From assembly GCA_937944405.1 (NCBI GenBank), contig CALDYR010000102.1:17971-81970 (forward strand): a DNA stretch of 64,000 nt. Direction: 5' to 3'. The position numbers and the translations under genes are program-made. The DNA comes from an uncultured Pirellulaceae bacterium (GTDB taxonomy: Bacteria > Planctomycetota > Planctomycetia > Pirellulales > Pirellulaceae). Below are positions 17,639 through 26,470 of this stretch, piece after piece; position 1 is the first letter of the stretch; the number at the start of each line of letters is the position of its first letter. Under the pieces are notes generated by a model. The model was not told the DNA's origin. It saw only the letters and a program-made list of their open reading frames with translations, and searched no databases.

Positions 17639-18179
17639 ATTGAGAGAATCCTAGTTCAGTAACAGGTTGGCGTTGGTGCCAACGAAAAAAACACGGTCGC
17701 ACAGGCCGCCGAATCACTAAGCCCACTTCAACGACGAAACATCGGGAAATCAGAGCTCCGAAAACCTGAGCGATCGCCGCCCACGCGTCTCTGAGGCAGA
17801 ATGCCCCAAAGGACCGTTTACCGATGCACCGTCATAATAGTGCGGTGGTATCAAACAGTTGGACGACTCCAGATCGCCTTCAAGCTATCTCATCGCAACG
17901 CCTGTTGCAACGCAGCCGGTAGAATAATGAATGATCGGCTTATCCGAAGCAGGTGGGCCTTGGATGGTTCATCGATGCCCGCTTTGGCCTTGAATCCCTC
18001 AGGGGCCGGATCAACAGCCTCCGTTGTCTACCGGCGCCGTCACGAAACCAAACGCTAGCACGCCCTCAACTATTCTGGCCACCACTTTGATATAGGAGGC
18101 GGATTGGGAACTGGATAGACTTTAGGCAATCTTTAAAGTTTAAGGACATTTCGCTGAAGAGGCACAAGGAGGGCTTCCG
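17639..18179. other. 541-bp spacer upstream of two divergent operons
   Basis: This stretch separates the acyl-CoA dehydrogenase gene from the SbcD-like gene and should hold promoters for both. A short hairpin (GTTGGC/GCCAAC arms near 17665-17683) lies close to the dehydrogenase start. An 85-codon open frame on the plus strand has no family features. No RNA gene was recognised. Confidence 0.4.
18166..18173 (+). promoter_or_regulatory. strong Shine-Dalgarno site
   Basis: AAGGAGGG lies 7 nt before the ATG at 18180. Most genes in this window lack a recognisable ribosome-binding site, so this near-perfect one is unusual and fixes the start of the SbcD-like gene. Confidence 0.8.
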
Positions 18180-19445
18180 ATGGCAGACGCTATCAAATTC
18201 ATACACGCGGCCGACTTTCATCTCGACCAACCTATCAGCGGTCTCACCGAATTTCCGGCCCACCTGAAGACACGTTTGGCAAACGCTCCTTACGACGCGG
18301 CCAGCAAGGTCTTCGATCTGGCGGTCGCGGAGCGCGTCGATTTTGTGTTGTTGACCGGCGATTTGTTCGACGTCGAATCCGGCAGTGCGCGGGCTTACGC
18401 GTTTTTGCTATCGCAATTCCAACGGCTGGCGGAAAAGAATATCCACATTTACTGGTCCGGCGGCGAGTCAGATTTTCCGGATCGATGGCCCAGTTCAGTA
18501 GCGTTGCCCGACAACGTGATCACATTTTCATCCTCCATCATCGACGAGATCGAACACCGGCGCGATGGTGAGCGCGTTTGCGCGATCTTTGCCAGCGGAT
18601 TTGATTCAAAGCGTCTTTCCCTTAACGATTTCGATGGCAGCGAATCGGACATCTTCAACATCGGCATGACCTACGGGCCATTCGAATCGGGTAACCTGAC
18701 CGGCGCTAACATTCATTATTGGGCGTTAGGGGGGAAACACAAATCGACCACATTTGAGAAATCAGAAACAATCGGCGTCTACCCCGGTACACCTCAAGGA
18801 CGTCGCCCCCAAGAAACCGGGGCCCACGGCTTTAAACTCTGTCGCGTCGATGGCAAAGGAAAGCTGCGCGTTCAAACCGTCGAATCTGATTTGGTGCGGT
18901 TCATTCCGCAAAAGGTAGCAATCAGTGAAAACGTCAGCGTCAAAGCCCTCAAAGAATCACTCACCGAACGCGCGATGAAACTGGTTGGCGACTCTCCCGA
19001 ACAGCTCGTGCTGACGCGATGGTATTTAGCCACCGAAGGCGAATTCAATCCCCGCATTCGCAAATCCGAATGGGCAGCAGAATTGTTGGAGTGGCTACGA
19101 GACGAATTCGGACGCGGAGAACAAGCCGTCTGGTCGACCGATGTCAAAGTCGAAGCCCCAAAAAATTTGCCATCCAACTGGTACGAAGAAGACACGATTC
19201 TCGGCGAATACATGCGCGCCGTGGCGCGTTACCAAAGCGATGATTCGCTAAAGTTGAACCTGCACCAATACATTCCCCAAGCGGTCAAAGGGGACACCAT
19301 AGGCGACATCGGTTTCGTCAGTCGTGAAAGCCGCGACTCCATCCTACGTAAAACAGGCATGGTCGGCATCGAGTACCTAGCGGCCCACAAAGAAATCGCC
19401 GAAATCAGTTCCAACGAAATCGAACTGGGAATCGAAATCGAATAA
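18180..19445 (+). CDS. SbcD/Mre11-like metallophosphoesterase with degenerate metal site
   Basis: A 421-residue protein with the layout of bacterial SbcD/YhaO DNA-repair nucleases. It retains motif I ADFHLD (Asp12, His14) and motif II LTGDLFD (Asp61). Motif III, normally GNHD, reads GESD at 95-98. The motif IV histidine position reads MTYG (Tyr165). Motif V, normally ALGHxH, reads ALGGKH (183-187), keeping only the last His. Several metal ligands are therefore missing, so nuclease activity may be weak or lost. The later YPGTPQGRRP and HGFKL segments still fit the family. The next gene encodes a YhaN/SbcC-like ATPase, its expected partner, 207 bp downstream on the same strand. Confidence 0.85.
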   Translation: MADAIKFIHAADFHLDQPISGLTEFPAHLKTRLANAPYDAASKVFDLAVAERVDFVLLTGDLFDVESGSARAYAFLLSQFQRLAEKNIHIYWSGGESDFPDRWPSSVALPDNVITFSSSIIDEIEHRRDGERVCAIFASGFDSKRLSLNDFDGSESDIFNIGMTYGPFESGNLTGANIHYWALGGKHKSTTFEKSETIGVYPGTPQGRRPQETGAHGFKLCRVDGKGKLRVQTVESDLVRFIPQKVAISENVSVKALKESLTERAMKLVGDSPEQLVLTRWYLATEGEFNPRIRKSEWAAELLEWLRDEFGRGEQAVWSTDVKVEAPKNLPSNWYEEDTILGEYMRAVARYQSDDSLKLNLHQYIPQAVKGDTIGDIGFVSRESRDSILRKTGMVGIEYLAAHKEIAEISSNEIELGIEIE

Positions 19446-19518
19446 CGCCCCCAAACGCCCCCAAAACCGTCGCGCTCAATCCCCATGAAGCGGACGTAAA
19501 ACATGTCCCGACAAACAC

Positions 19519-19587
19519 GCACCGATAAACAAGCACCGATAAACAATCGCAGACAGACGATCGCCGATGGGCAATCGCCGATGGACA
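19519..19587. repeat. two 14-bp tandem duplications
   Basis: Between the SbcD-like and ATPase genes, GCACCGATAAACAA is repeated twice in tandem (19519-19546). ATCGCCGATGGGCA is then followed by a copy with two changes (19560-19587). The period of 14 bp equals that of the 12071-12105 array, whose reverse strand carries the same ATCGCC words. No hairpin terminator is evident. Confidence 0.7.
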
Positions 19588-19652
19588 CGCAACGTTAGCA
19601 ACACAACGACCGGCCGGAAGCCAGTCCAACCACAACTCAGGGAGAGCATGCG

Positions 19653-22600
19653 GTGAAAATAGACAATCTAAACGTCGACGGATTTGGCGTCTGGAAGGGC
19701 CTGCAAGTTGACGGCGTTTCAGAACATCTGACATTGTTCTGTGGCCAGAACGAGGCCGGTAAAACGACGATGATGAAATTCATCCGTTCGATGATGTTCG
19801 GTTTTTCCCCGGATCGGTTAAGCAAATATACCCCGCCGGTTTACGGTGGTTTGGCCGGTGGTTCGGTCGACCTAATGACGCCAGCGGGCACCTACGAAGT
19901 CCAACGCCACGTCGATCCCAACCGACACTCAGACCCCATCGGGGATCTAACGGTGATTGACGGCAACGACGGGTCGGTCCACGGCCGGGCTCAATTAAAT
20001 GCCTTGATGTCGGACATCGACGAATCGATCTTTAACAATGTGTTCGCGATTGGACTACGGGAGATCCAGGAACTCGGCGCGCTCAATTCAACCGACGCGG
20101 CGGAGCATTTGTATAAACTTACCAGTGGCATGGATCGCGTGTCGTTGATCGACGTGATGAAAGACCTCCGTCGCCGGCGTGAGGAGATCTGGGCATCGGA
20201 TCCCGTGAAAGAATCGAAACTAGCGCTGTTGAACAATCGCCGGGCCAAGTTAACCCGCGAAATTGAAGACCTCAAACAGCGTTCTAAACGCTGGTCGCGC
20301 ATCGCTGCGGAAGTCACCGACGTAACCCATCAGCTGGCCGACATCGACGTGGAACTTGAAAACGTCGAACGCGAAAGCCGCTTGTTGGAGATCGCAATCC
20401 AAATCAGCGCGCGCTGGCAAAGTCGCCGATTGATCGACCAACAGATCGCCGCCTACGGTACGTTGCCCAATCCGCGCGACGTTTCTGTTGAGCAGCTCGA
20501 CCAGTGCAACGCGCGGATTACCCAACAAAAAGAACGCATCGAACAGATTAAACAGCAACGCAAGAAAATCAAAAAGGAAGCCATGGCGTTGCCGATCAAC
20601 CGGCAACTCTACGCTCAGAAGTCTCGCATCGAAGCGATCTCGGAACATTCACCGTGGGTCGAATCCCTTGAACGGCAAGTCCTCCAGTTGCAGGAAGAGA
20701 TCGACAAAATCGAAAACAGCATGGTCAGCGAAGTCGATGGGCTGGGCAGCCAACTACAAATTCGCGCCAAAGACGTGCGCGACCTCGGCAACCGTGGCCT
20801 GCGGCAGCTTGAAGACGCCGGTGGCAAATTGACGTCCGAACTGGAGCGGATGACGAAACTTAAAGAGGAGCTCGACAGAACAGAATTCGAGGTCACCCAA
20901 ACCAAAAAACGTATCGGCAGCTCCTTCGGCGACATCAACCCTAACGAATCCTACGAAGAAACCTCGAAACACGTCAGCCGGCTACGCCGCCGCATCGAAT
21001 TAGAGGAAAAGATCGATAAACTCAACCGATCGCGGTTGGGTTTAGAACGCGATATCGACTCAATCGTTGCCGAACAAGTTCTTCCGGTGAACAAACTTTC
21101 GATCATCGGCGTGGCGTTCATCTCCGGCATGATCCTCTTGGGATTCGGCCTGTTGAACATCGGCGGCGCCCTAGCGGAGGCTTCCACCTCGGGCGGCTTA
21201 GTTTTGATGCTCTGCGGCCTGGTTGCGTTCTTTGCCTCCATCAGCCTCAAGTACCATTGGGAAAAAATTGCCAAGGACGAACTGGATGATTTCCGGCACC
21301 AGCTGGAGATCAACCGTCAACAGATGAAGCGCTCCAAACACGAACGTGAGGAAATCGAACAACAGCTGCCCGCCACTGCGACCGGCCAATGGGACATCAA
21401 TCTCAAAGACGCCGAGGGGCGCTTAACGCGTCTGCAGGATTTAGTGCCGATGGAGAATCGCATTCAAAAATCCAAAGCGATGGCAGATGAAATTCGTCGT
21501 CACATCCAGACCCAAGAACGAACCATCGAAACGGTGCGCGGTCAATGGCAAGCATCTTTGAGGACGGCAGGATTGCCCGACGCACTTCTCCCCCACCAGT
21601 TGAAGGAAATCACTCAACGCAGCGAACGCATCGGCACCTTCCATCTGCGATTGGAGCAATTAACCTCCGAGAAAAACCAACGCCAGAAAGAGCTTACCGC
21701 GCTCAACCAACGCATCAACACGATGCTGTACGAAACCGGCGTACAGTTCAAAAATGATAGCCTGACCGACCGATTAAATCAGATCAATAGCGCGATCAAC
21801 GACCAAAGAGCGATGGTTGGTGCCAGAAAAGAGCTAGCCAATAAATACAAAACCCTTCGCAGCCGCCTACAGAAAACAAAACGGGAGCTCGATAAAGCAC
21901 TCGGCAAACGCCAGCGACTGCTGACCAGCGCGGGTGCCGATTCCGAAGAACTTTATCGGCAGTTCGACATCAAGCACAAAGACCGTCGTAAGCTAATTCA
22001 AAAACGGGATAACCTTTCTGAGCAAATCGATGCTGGGTTGGGGGCCAACTACAAACAGGAGGACTTGACCGCACTGATGGAGGCCTATGGTCAGTCGGGA
22101 TTGGAAAAACACTGGGAATCGGTACTGAAAACCATCGAGGAACTAAAAACCAGCCAGGCCAATCTCCAGCAGCAACGCGGTGAATTCCTTCAAGAGGTCA
22201 AGGCACTGGGCGAAGATTCGCGCATGGATCAGGCTCGGATGGAACTTAATATCATCGACGCCAAAATTACGGTACTGAAAAAGGAGTGGCAAAAACTGGC
22301 CGTCAGTACGCAAATGCTGGAGCTGATTCGAGAAAGTTACGAATCCAAACGACAGCCTGAAACATTAAAGGAAGCTTCCAACTATTTGACGCGTTTAACA
22401 GAAAATCACTACGTCAGGATTTGGACTCGTTTGACCGGCGAAGAACTTTTAGTCGACAACCACGAAGGGGAAACGATCCCCGTTGACAAACTTAGCCGGG
22501 GAACCCGTGAAGCGGTCTATCTTAGCCTTCGCATGGCGTTGGTGGGAGCTTACGCCCGGCGCGGCGCGGTGATTCCCATGGTGCTGGACGATGTGTTGGT

Positions 22601-23177
22601 CAACTTTGACGGCCGAAGAACACGCGCCGCGGCAGAAGTCCTATGCGATTTCTCCCGTAACGGATATCAAATTTTGATGTTCACTTGCCACGACCACATG
22701 CGCGACCTATTCCATGAACTGGGAGCCGATGTCCGAATTCTACCCGACCACAAAGAAGTGTACGAGCATCAGGCCAAACCGGTACGTTTTGGAGATCGAT
22801 CAACGCAACATGCACAAGAGGATCACGAAACGATCGTGTTTGAAAATGCCGTCCGCGCCCCCGTCGAACAATCTGCCGAACCGACGTTGAAGCAGCCGGC
22901 CCTCAAGAAACCGCGTCATTTCGAAACACAGGTCGAAACCTTTGATGCCATTCCCGTAGAATACGTCGCACCCTCACGGAACTCGCAGATCGATCTTGAC
23001 GCCGACAACTACGATGCTGAACTTGAGTATGAATTGTCGGCCATCGTCAACGACCAACACGCCCATCAAAGGCTTCGGCACGAATTGGTTTACGTCACGC
23101 CCAATCAGAAATTGCCAATCGATCTCTCAGGAAACGAAGCGATCTGGCATGAAACGTCACCGCAACCGATGACCTAA
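19653..23177 (+). CDS. YhaN/SbcC-like SMC-type ATPase with internal membrane hairpin
   Basis: A 1174-residue ATPase of the Rad50/SbcC/YhaN group. Walker A is CGQNEAGKTT at 30-39. Long coiled coils follow (about 190-470 and 540-890). A hydrophobic insert at about 478-535 contains two likely transmembrane segments separated by a small Ala/Ser/Gly loop. The C-terminal head has the signature LSRGTREAVYLSLR and Walker B VLDDVLVNFD near 975-985. YhaN-type proteins with such an insert are thought to sit at the membrane. About 140 acidic, Gln/His-containing residues after the head (about 1035-1174) are not typical and look disordered. The start is GTG. No CxxC zinc hook was seen. It is paired with the SbcD-like gene just upstream. 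Confidence 0.88.
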   Translation: MKIDNLNVDGFGVWKGLQVDGVSEHLTLFCGQNEAGKTTMMKFIRSMMFGFSPDRLSKYTPPVYGGLAGGSVDLMTPAGTYEVQRHVDPNRHSDPIGDLTVIDGNDGSVHGRAQLNALMSDIDESIFNNVFAIGLREIQELGALNSTDAAEHLYKLTSGMDRVSLIDVMKDLRRRREEIWASDPVKESKLALLNNRRAKLTREIEDLKQRSKRWSRIAAEVTDVTHQLADIDVELENVERESRLLEIAIQISARWQSRRLIDQQIAAYGTLPNPRDVSVEQLDQCNARITQQKERIEQIKQQRKKIKKEAMALPINRQLYAQKSRIEAISEHSPWVESLERQVLQLQEEIDKIENSMVSEVDGLGSQLQIRAKDVRDLGNRGLRQLEDAGGKLTSELERMTKLKEELDRTEFEVTQTKKRIGSSFGDINPNESYEETSKHVSRLRRRIELEEKIDKLNRSRLGLERDIDSIVAEQVLPVNKLSIIGVAFISGMILLGFGLLNIGGALAEASTSGGLVLMLCGLVAFFASISLKYHWEKIAKDELDDFRHQLEINRQQMKRSKHEREEIEQQLPATATGQWDINLKDAEGRLTRLQDLVPMENRIQKSKAMADEIRRHIQTQERTIETVRGQWQASLRTAGLPDALLPHQLKEITQRSERIGTFHLRLEQLTSEKNQRQKELTALNQRINTMLYETGVQFKNDSLTDRLNQINSAINDQRAMVGARKELANKYKTLRSRLQKTKRELDKALGKRQRLLTSAGADSEELYRQFDIKHKDRRKLIQKRDNLSEQIDAGLGANYKQEDLTALMEAYGQSGLEKHWESVLKTIEELKTSQANLQQQRGEFLQEVKALGEDSRMDQARMELNIIDAKITVLKKEWQKLAVSTQMLELIRESYESKRQPETLKEASNYLTRLTENHYVRIWTRLTGEELLVDNHEGETIPVDKLSRGTREAVYLSLRMALVGAYARRGAVIPMVLDDVLVNFDGRRTRAAAEVLCDFSRNGYQILMFTCHDHMRDLFHELGADVRILPDHKEVYEHQAKPVRFGDRSTQHAQEDHETIVFENAVRAPVEQSAEPTLKQPALKKPRHFETQVETFDAIPVEYVAPSRNSQIDLDADNYDAELEYELSAIVNDQHAHQRLRHELVYVTPNQKLPIDLSGNEAIWHETSPQPMT

Positions 23178-23207
23178 CACCGGACGGGAAATGGCCTTGT
23201 CCGGCGC

Positions 23208-23334
23208 AAAAAAAACCTGCCTGGGGGAGGACTCCGCACAAAAGTACACCGCTTAGAGCTGCTCCATATTTCAGGCCTGACCCGGTTCACAGCTTCTCCT
23301 CGCGGAGTCCACCCTCAAACAGGCTTTCTCAACA
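23208..23334 (-). ncRNA. ffs: bacterial small signal recognition particle RNA
   Basis: Read on the minus strand, the region folds as one long hairpin. GGACTCCGC (23310-23302) pairs perfectly with GCGGAGTCC (23237-23229), and GCCTG/CAGGC extends the stem outward. The apical part carries the Ffh-binding internal loop: GGTCAGG on the 5' side and AGCAGC on the 3' side, the hallmark of SRP RNA. The apex between them is CCTGAAATATGG, four bases longer than the usual CCGGAAGG. A T-tract of eight ends the transcript at about 23208-23215. It is preceded by a sigma70-type promoter. Length about 110-125 nt matches the small bacterial form without an Alu domain. Exact ends are inferred. Confidence 0.88.
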
Positions 23335-23340
23335 GAGGTT

Positions 23341-23369
23341 AATGTATTGCACGATCGCTACATCGTCAA
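23341..23369 (-). promoter_or_regulatory. sigma70-type promoter of the SRP RNA
   Basis: On the minus strand, TTGACG (23369-23364) is separated by exactly 17 bp from TACATT (23346-23341). Transcription would start near 23334, just before the SRP RNA stem. Confidence 0.7.
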
Positions 23370-23525
23370 ACGGGGTTACTGCGGTTAAATTGCAATTGGC
23401 CCAAAACGCTGGTAGGCTTGATTGAATGCCGGAATTGACGCCCGGACAAAGCCACAGCCACTGGTGAACTCACCGCAGGCCCGCATCCTCAAATTCCCGG
23501 CGACAGCCTCTCGGGGGCAGCAAAC

Positions 23526-24464
23526 ATGAACACCCTAGGGAAACCCGCAAAATCCGCCCAAGAAACTCTCTCAACAACGCCCCACCCAACGCCGTTGATT
23601 GACCCTGCGTTGATGGTGAAGCTGGAACAAATGGAGCTTGTGAGTCGTAAAATTTTTCGGGGACGCATGAAGGGGGAACGCCGCAGTCGACGAAAAGGAC
23701 AAAGCGTCGAATTTGCGGACTTTCGTAATTACGTCGCCGGCGATGACCTCCGTTTTGTCGATTGGAACATGTACGCCCGATTGGATAAGCTATTCCTCAA
23801 ACTTTTCCTTGAAGAAGAAGACCTCCATTTCTACACGCTGATCGATGTTAGTGAATCGATGCAGTTCGGGCGACCGACGAAACTACATTACGCCAAACAA
23901 TTGGCCGCGTCTCTGGGCTACATTGGGCTGTGCCGATCCGACAGAGTCAAAATCGAACCGCTAATCGGTTCCAAACAAAATTCGGTTCCCGTTTTTCGCG
24001 GCCGCAAAAACCTTTGGGAAATGATGAAGTATCTGGAAGAACTTCCCACCGGTTCCGACGTTTCACTAACCCAAGCGGTACGTTCCTTCTGCCTGCGCAA
24101 CGCAGGCAAAGGCATTCTCTTGCTGATCACCGATCTGATGGACAAATCGGGCTATCAAGAGGCGCTGAAATATCTGGTCGCTCAACAAATGGATGTTTAC
24201 TTAATTCACATCCTCTCTCAAGAAGAAATCGACCCTGACATCACCGGTGATTTAAAACTGGTCGACTGCGAAGATGCCGACGTTGCCGAAATCAGCGTCA
24301 GCCAGCGTTTGATCGATCGATACCGCGGCACGCTGGCTAACTTCATCGAACAGGCGCGTGATTTTAGTTCGAAACGAGGCATCGTTTACACCATGACCAG
24401 CACCGAACGATCGGTCGACCGATTGGTTGCGCGTTACCTTCGACAACGGGGATTGGTCCGATGA
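23526..24464 (+). CDS. DUF58 domain protein
   Basis: A 312-residue DUF58 protein, a family with a VWA-like fold usually encoded with MoxR ATPases and Bat-type VWA proteins. The DUF58 core motif is visible: RRKGQSVEFADFRNYVAGDD at about 57-76, then LRFVDWNMYARLDKLFLKLF. The C-terminal half has the VWA-like strand YTLIDVSESM. The DUF58 block is preceded by about 50 residues. Its stop overlaps the next gene's ATG by four bases, indicating coupled translation. Unlike most such clusters, no MoxR gene lies upstream; the SRP RNA does. The function is likely in envelope or protein-complex assembly, but is not established. Confidence 0.88.
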   Translation: MNTLGKPAKSAQETLSTTPHPTPLIDPALMVKLEQMELVSRKIFRGRMKGERRSRRKGQSVEFADFRNYVAGDDLRFVDWNMYARLDKLFLKLFLEEEDLHFYTLIDVSESMQFGRPTKLHYAKQLAASLGYIGLCRSDRVKIEPLIGSKQNSVPVFRGRKNLWEMMKYLEELPTGSDVSLTQAVRSFCLRNAGKGILLLITDLMDKSGYQEALKYLVAQQMDVYLIHILSQEEIDPDITGDLKLVDCEDADVAEISVSQRLIDRYRGTLANFIEQARDFSSKRGIVYTMTSTERSVDRLVARYLRQRGLVR

Positions 24465-26470
24465 ATTTCATGACCTCCAGCCTCCCCTGGTGGAGTTGGT
24501 TGACACTGCTGATGGTGCCGCCTCTGATCTTTTTGCTGTACTTCTTAAAACTCCGTCGGACGCCGGTCCAAGTGCCAAGCACCTACCTGTGGTCCAAGAC
24601 GATTGAGGACATGCACGTCAATAGCTTCTGGCAGCGTTTGCGTCGCAACCTTTTGTTATTTCTGCAAGTGTTGTTTGCCCTGATGTTGTTGGCGACGTGT
24701 TTACGACCGGGTTGCGATGGCACCGAACTGGTAGGCGCACGTTTCATCTTTCTGATCGACAACTCCGCCAGCATGTCGGCAACCGATAACGCACAGGGCA
24801 AACCACGATTAGAAACCGCCAAACTGGAAATTAGCAACGCAATCCAAAACATGCCCGCCGGTTCGTCGGCGATGCTGATCAGTTTCTCTGATTCGGCCAG
24901 CGTCCAGCAATCTTACACCAGCAACAAATCGGAACTGCAACGCAAACTGGCCCAAATCAAACAGACCCAACGCACCAGCGATCTCAACGAAGCACTCACC
25001 GCCGCCGCGGGGTTGGCAAATCCCGGCCGCTCCAGCGACAAAGCGAGCGCGTTGGACGTACAAGTCGCCGACGCCCTCGATGCAGTGTTGTACATTTACA
25101 GTGATGGAGGCGTTCGCCAAGTGCCACGATTTGCGCCAGGATCGCTCAGTCCTGAATACCATGCCGTTGGTTCATTTGAAAATCGGCCGACCAATGTCGG
25201 CATCACCGCGTTTTCGGTCGGTGAACCTTCGGCCATCGATGGTTCAGTGCAAATTTTTGCGCGGCTTCAAAACTCCGATGACGTCGACCAAACGGTCGAT
25301 GTTTCGTTCTACGTCGGTGACGCCCTGCAAGACGCCGTTGGTGACATTTTGGTTACCGCAGGTGGCACCAAGGGTATCAGTTTCAATCTCTCAGGTGAAT
25401 CGGCATCGGTTAACCAACCCACGACCGTACAATTGAAAATCGACGACGAAGACGTTTTCATGTTGGACAACGAAGCTTTCGCGGTGCTCAATCCGCCTCG
25501 GAAAACCAACGTCATCATCATCAGCGAAAATACTCCCTACTTTCGTTACGCGTGCAGCACCGACGCGATCACGAAACGCACCAACGTTGAATTTCACGGG
25601 GCTGAGTATTTAAACGACAGCACCTACCTTCAACGCGCCCAAGAAGGGTATTACGATTTGGCGATATATGATTCGCTGGTGCCCCAAACGATGCCCCTGT
25701 GCAACACGATGATTTGGAACCAGATTCCCTTGGGAGATCAATGGAATCGCAGCGCTGTACATTCCCCCACGCCGGTGCTGGATTATGACGGTGCCCATCC
25801 AATCATGGCGGCGGTCAAAATCGGCGGGCTAACCATCGTTAACAGTCGCGACCTCGAAGGGCCACAAGGCAGCCTGTCCTTGATCGAATCCACGACTGGA
25901 TCGATTGCTGTGCTTGGACCGCGGGAAGGTTATTTAGATTTGGTCATGGGATTTTCCATCATCGAAACAGACGAAAACGGCGAAACGTACGTTAACTCTG
26001 ATTGGCCTAAAAAACTCAGTTTCCCGATCTTTATGCAAAATGTGATTGAAGACCTGAGCGGGATTTCGGCTTTCTCTGCTGGTGCCAATCTCCACCCCGG
26101 CGATTTGATGACGATCAAACCGTCGATTCCTCTTGAGAAAATCAAAATCCAATCCCCCGGCGGTGAAACGACAGAAATACGACCACAAGCTGACCGAACT
26201 TTTGTGTTTTCAAACACCGAAACTTCAGGGATCTATGAAGTTTCGGACGCCCTTAGCGGCATCGTCGACCAACGCATTGCCGTCAATCTCATGGACGCCA
26301 ACGAAAGCAATATCGCGGTACGCGCGGATTTAAATCTTGGCTACTCTCAGTTGCAGCGCGTGACATCTCAAATCCCGGAAAGGAAAGAGTTCTGGCGGTG
26401 GCTGTTGATGGGCGGTTTGATCCTGCTGATGGTGGAATGGATCATTTACAACCGGCGAGTCTTCATTTAG
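24461..26470 (+). CDS. BatA-like VWA-domain membrane protein
   Basis: A 669-residue membrane protein. The N-terminal 80 residues match the BatA leader: a membrane helix (LTLLMVPPLIFLLYFLKL), a basic stretch and a second helix (about 60-80). A von Willebrand A domain follows with an intact MIDAS motif DNSASMS near residue 106. The middle 350 residues are beta-rich and probably extracytoplasmic. A C-terminal helix (WLLMGGLILLMVEWIIY) anchors the end. It overlaps the DUF58 gene by four bases, and its 3' end overlaps the convergent WecG/TagA-like gene by eight bases. Such proteins are thought to act with MoxR ATPases. Confidence 0.86.
   Translation: MNFMTSSLPWWSWLTLLMVPPLIFLLYFLKLRRTPVQVPSTYLWSKTIEDMHVNSFWQRLRRNLLLFLQVLFALMLLATCLRPGCDGTELVGARFIFLIDNSASMSATDNAQGKPRLETAKLEISNAIQNMPAGSSAMLISFSDSASVQQSYTSNKSELQRKLAQIKQTQRTSDLNEALTAAAGLANPGRSSDKASALDVQVADALDAVLYIYSDGGVRQVPRFAPGSLSPEYHAVGSFENRPTNVGITAFSVGEPSAIDGSVQIFARLQNSDDVDQTVDVSFYVGDALQDAVGDILVTAGGTKGISFNLSGESASVNQPTTVQLKIDDEDVFMLDNEAFAVLNPPRKTNVIIISENTPYFRYACSTDAITKRTNVEFHGAEYLNDSTYLQRAQEGYYDLAIYDSLVPQTMPLCNTMIWNQIPLGDQWNRSAVHSPTPVLDYDGAHPIMAAVKIGGLTIVNSRDLEGPQGSLSLIESTTGSIAVLGPREGYLDLVMGFSIIETDENGETYVNSDWPKKLSFPIFMQNVIEDLSGISAFSAGANLHPGDLMTIKPSIPLEKIKIQSPGGETTEIRPQADRTFVFSNTETSGIYEVSDALSGIVDQRIAVNLMDANESNIAVRADLNLGYSQLQRVTSQIPERKEFWRWLLMGGLILLMVEWIIYNRRVFI

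Noticed and set aside
17801..18058. 85-residue plus-strand frame in the spacer before the SbcD-like gene
   Set aside because: No recognised domain and no upstream signal; arginine- and cysteine-rich composition typical of non-coding translation.
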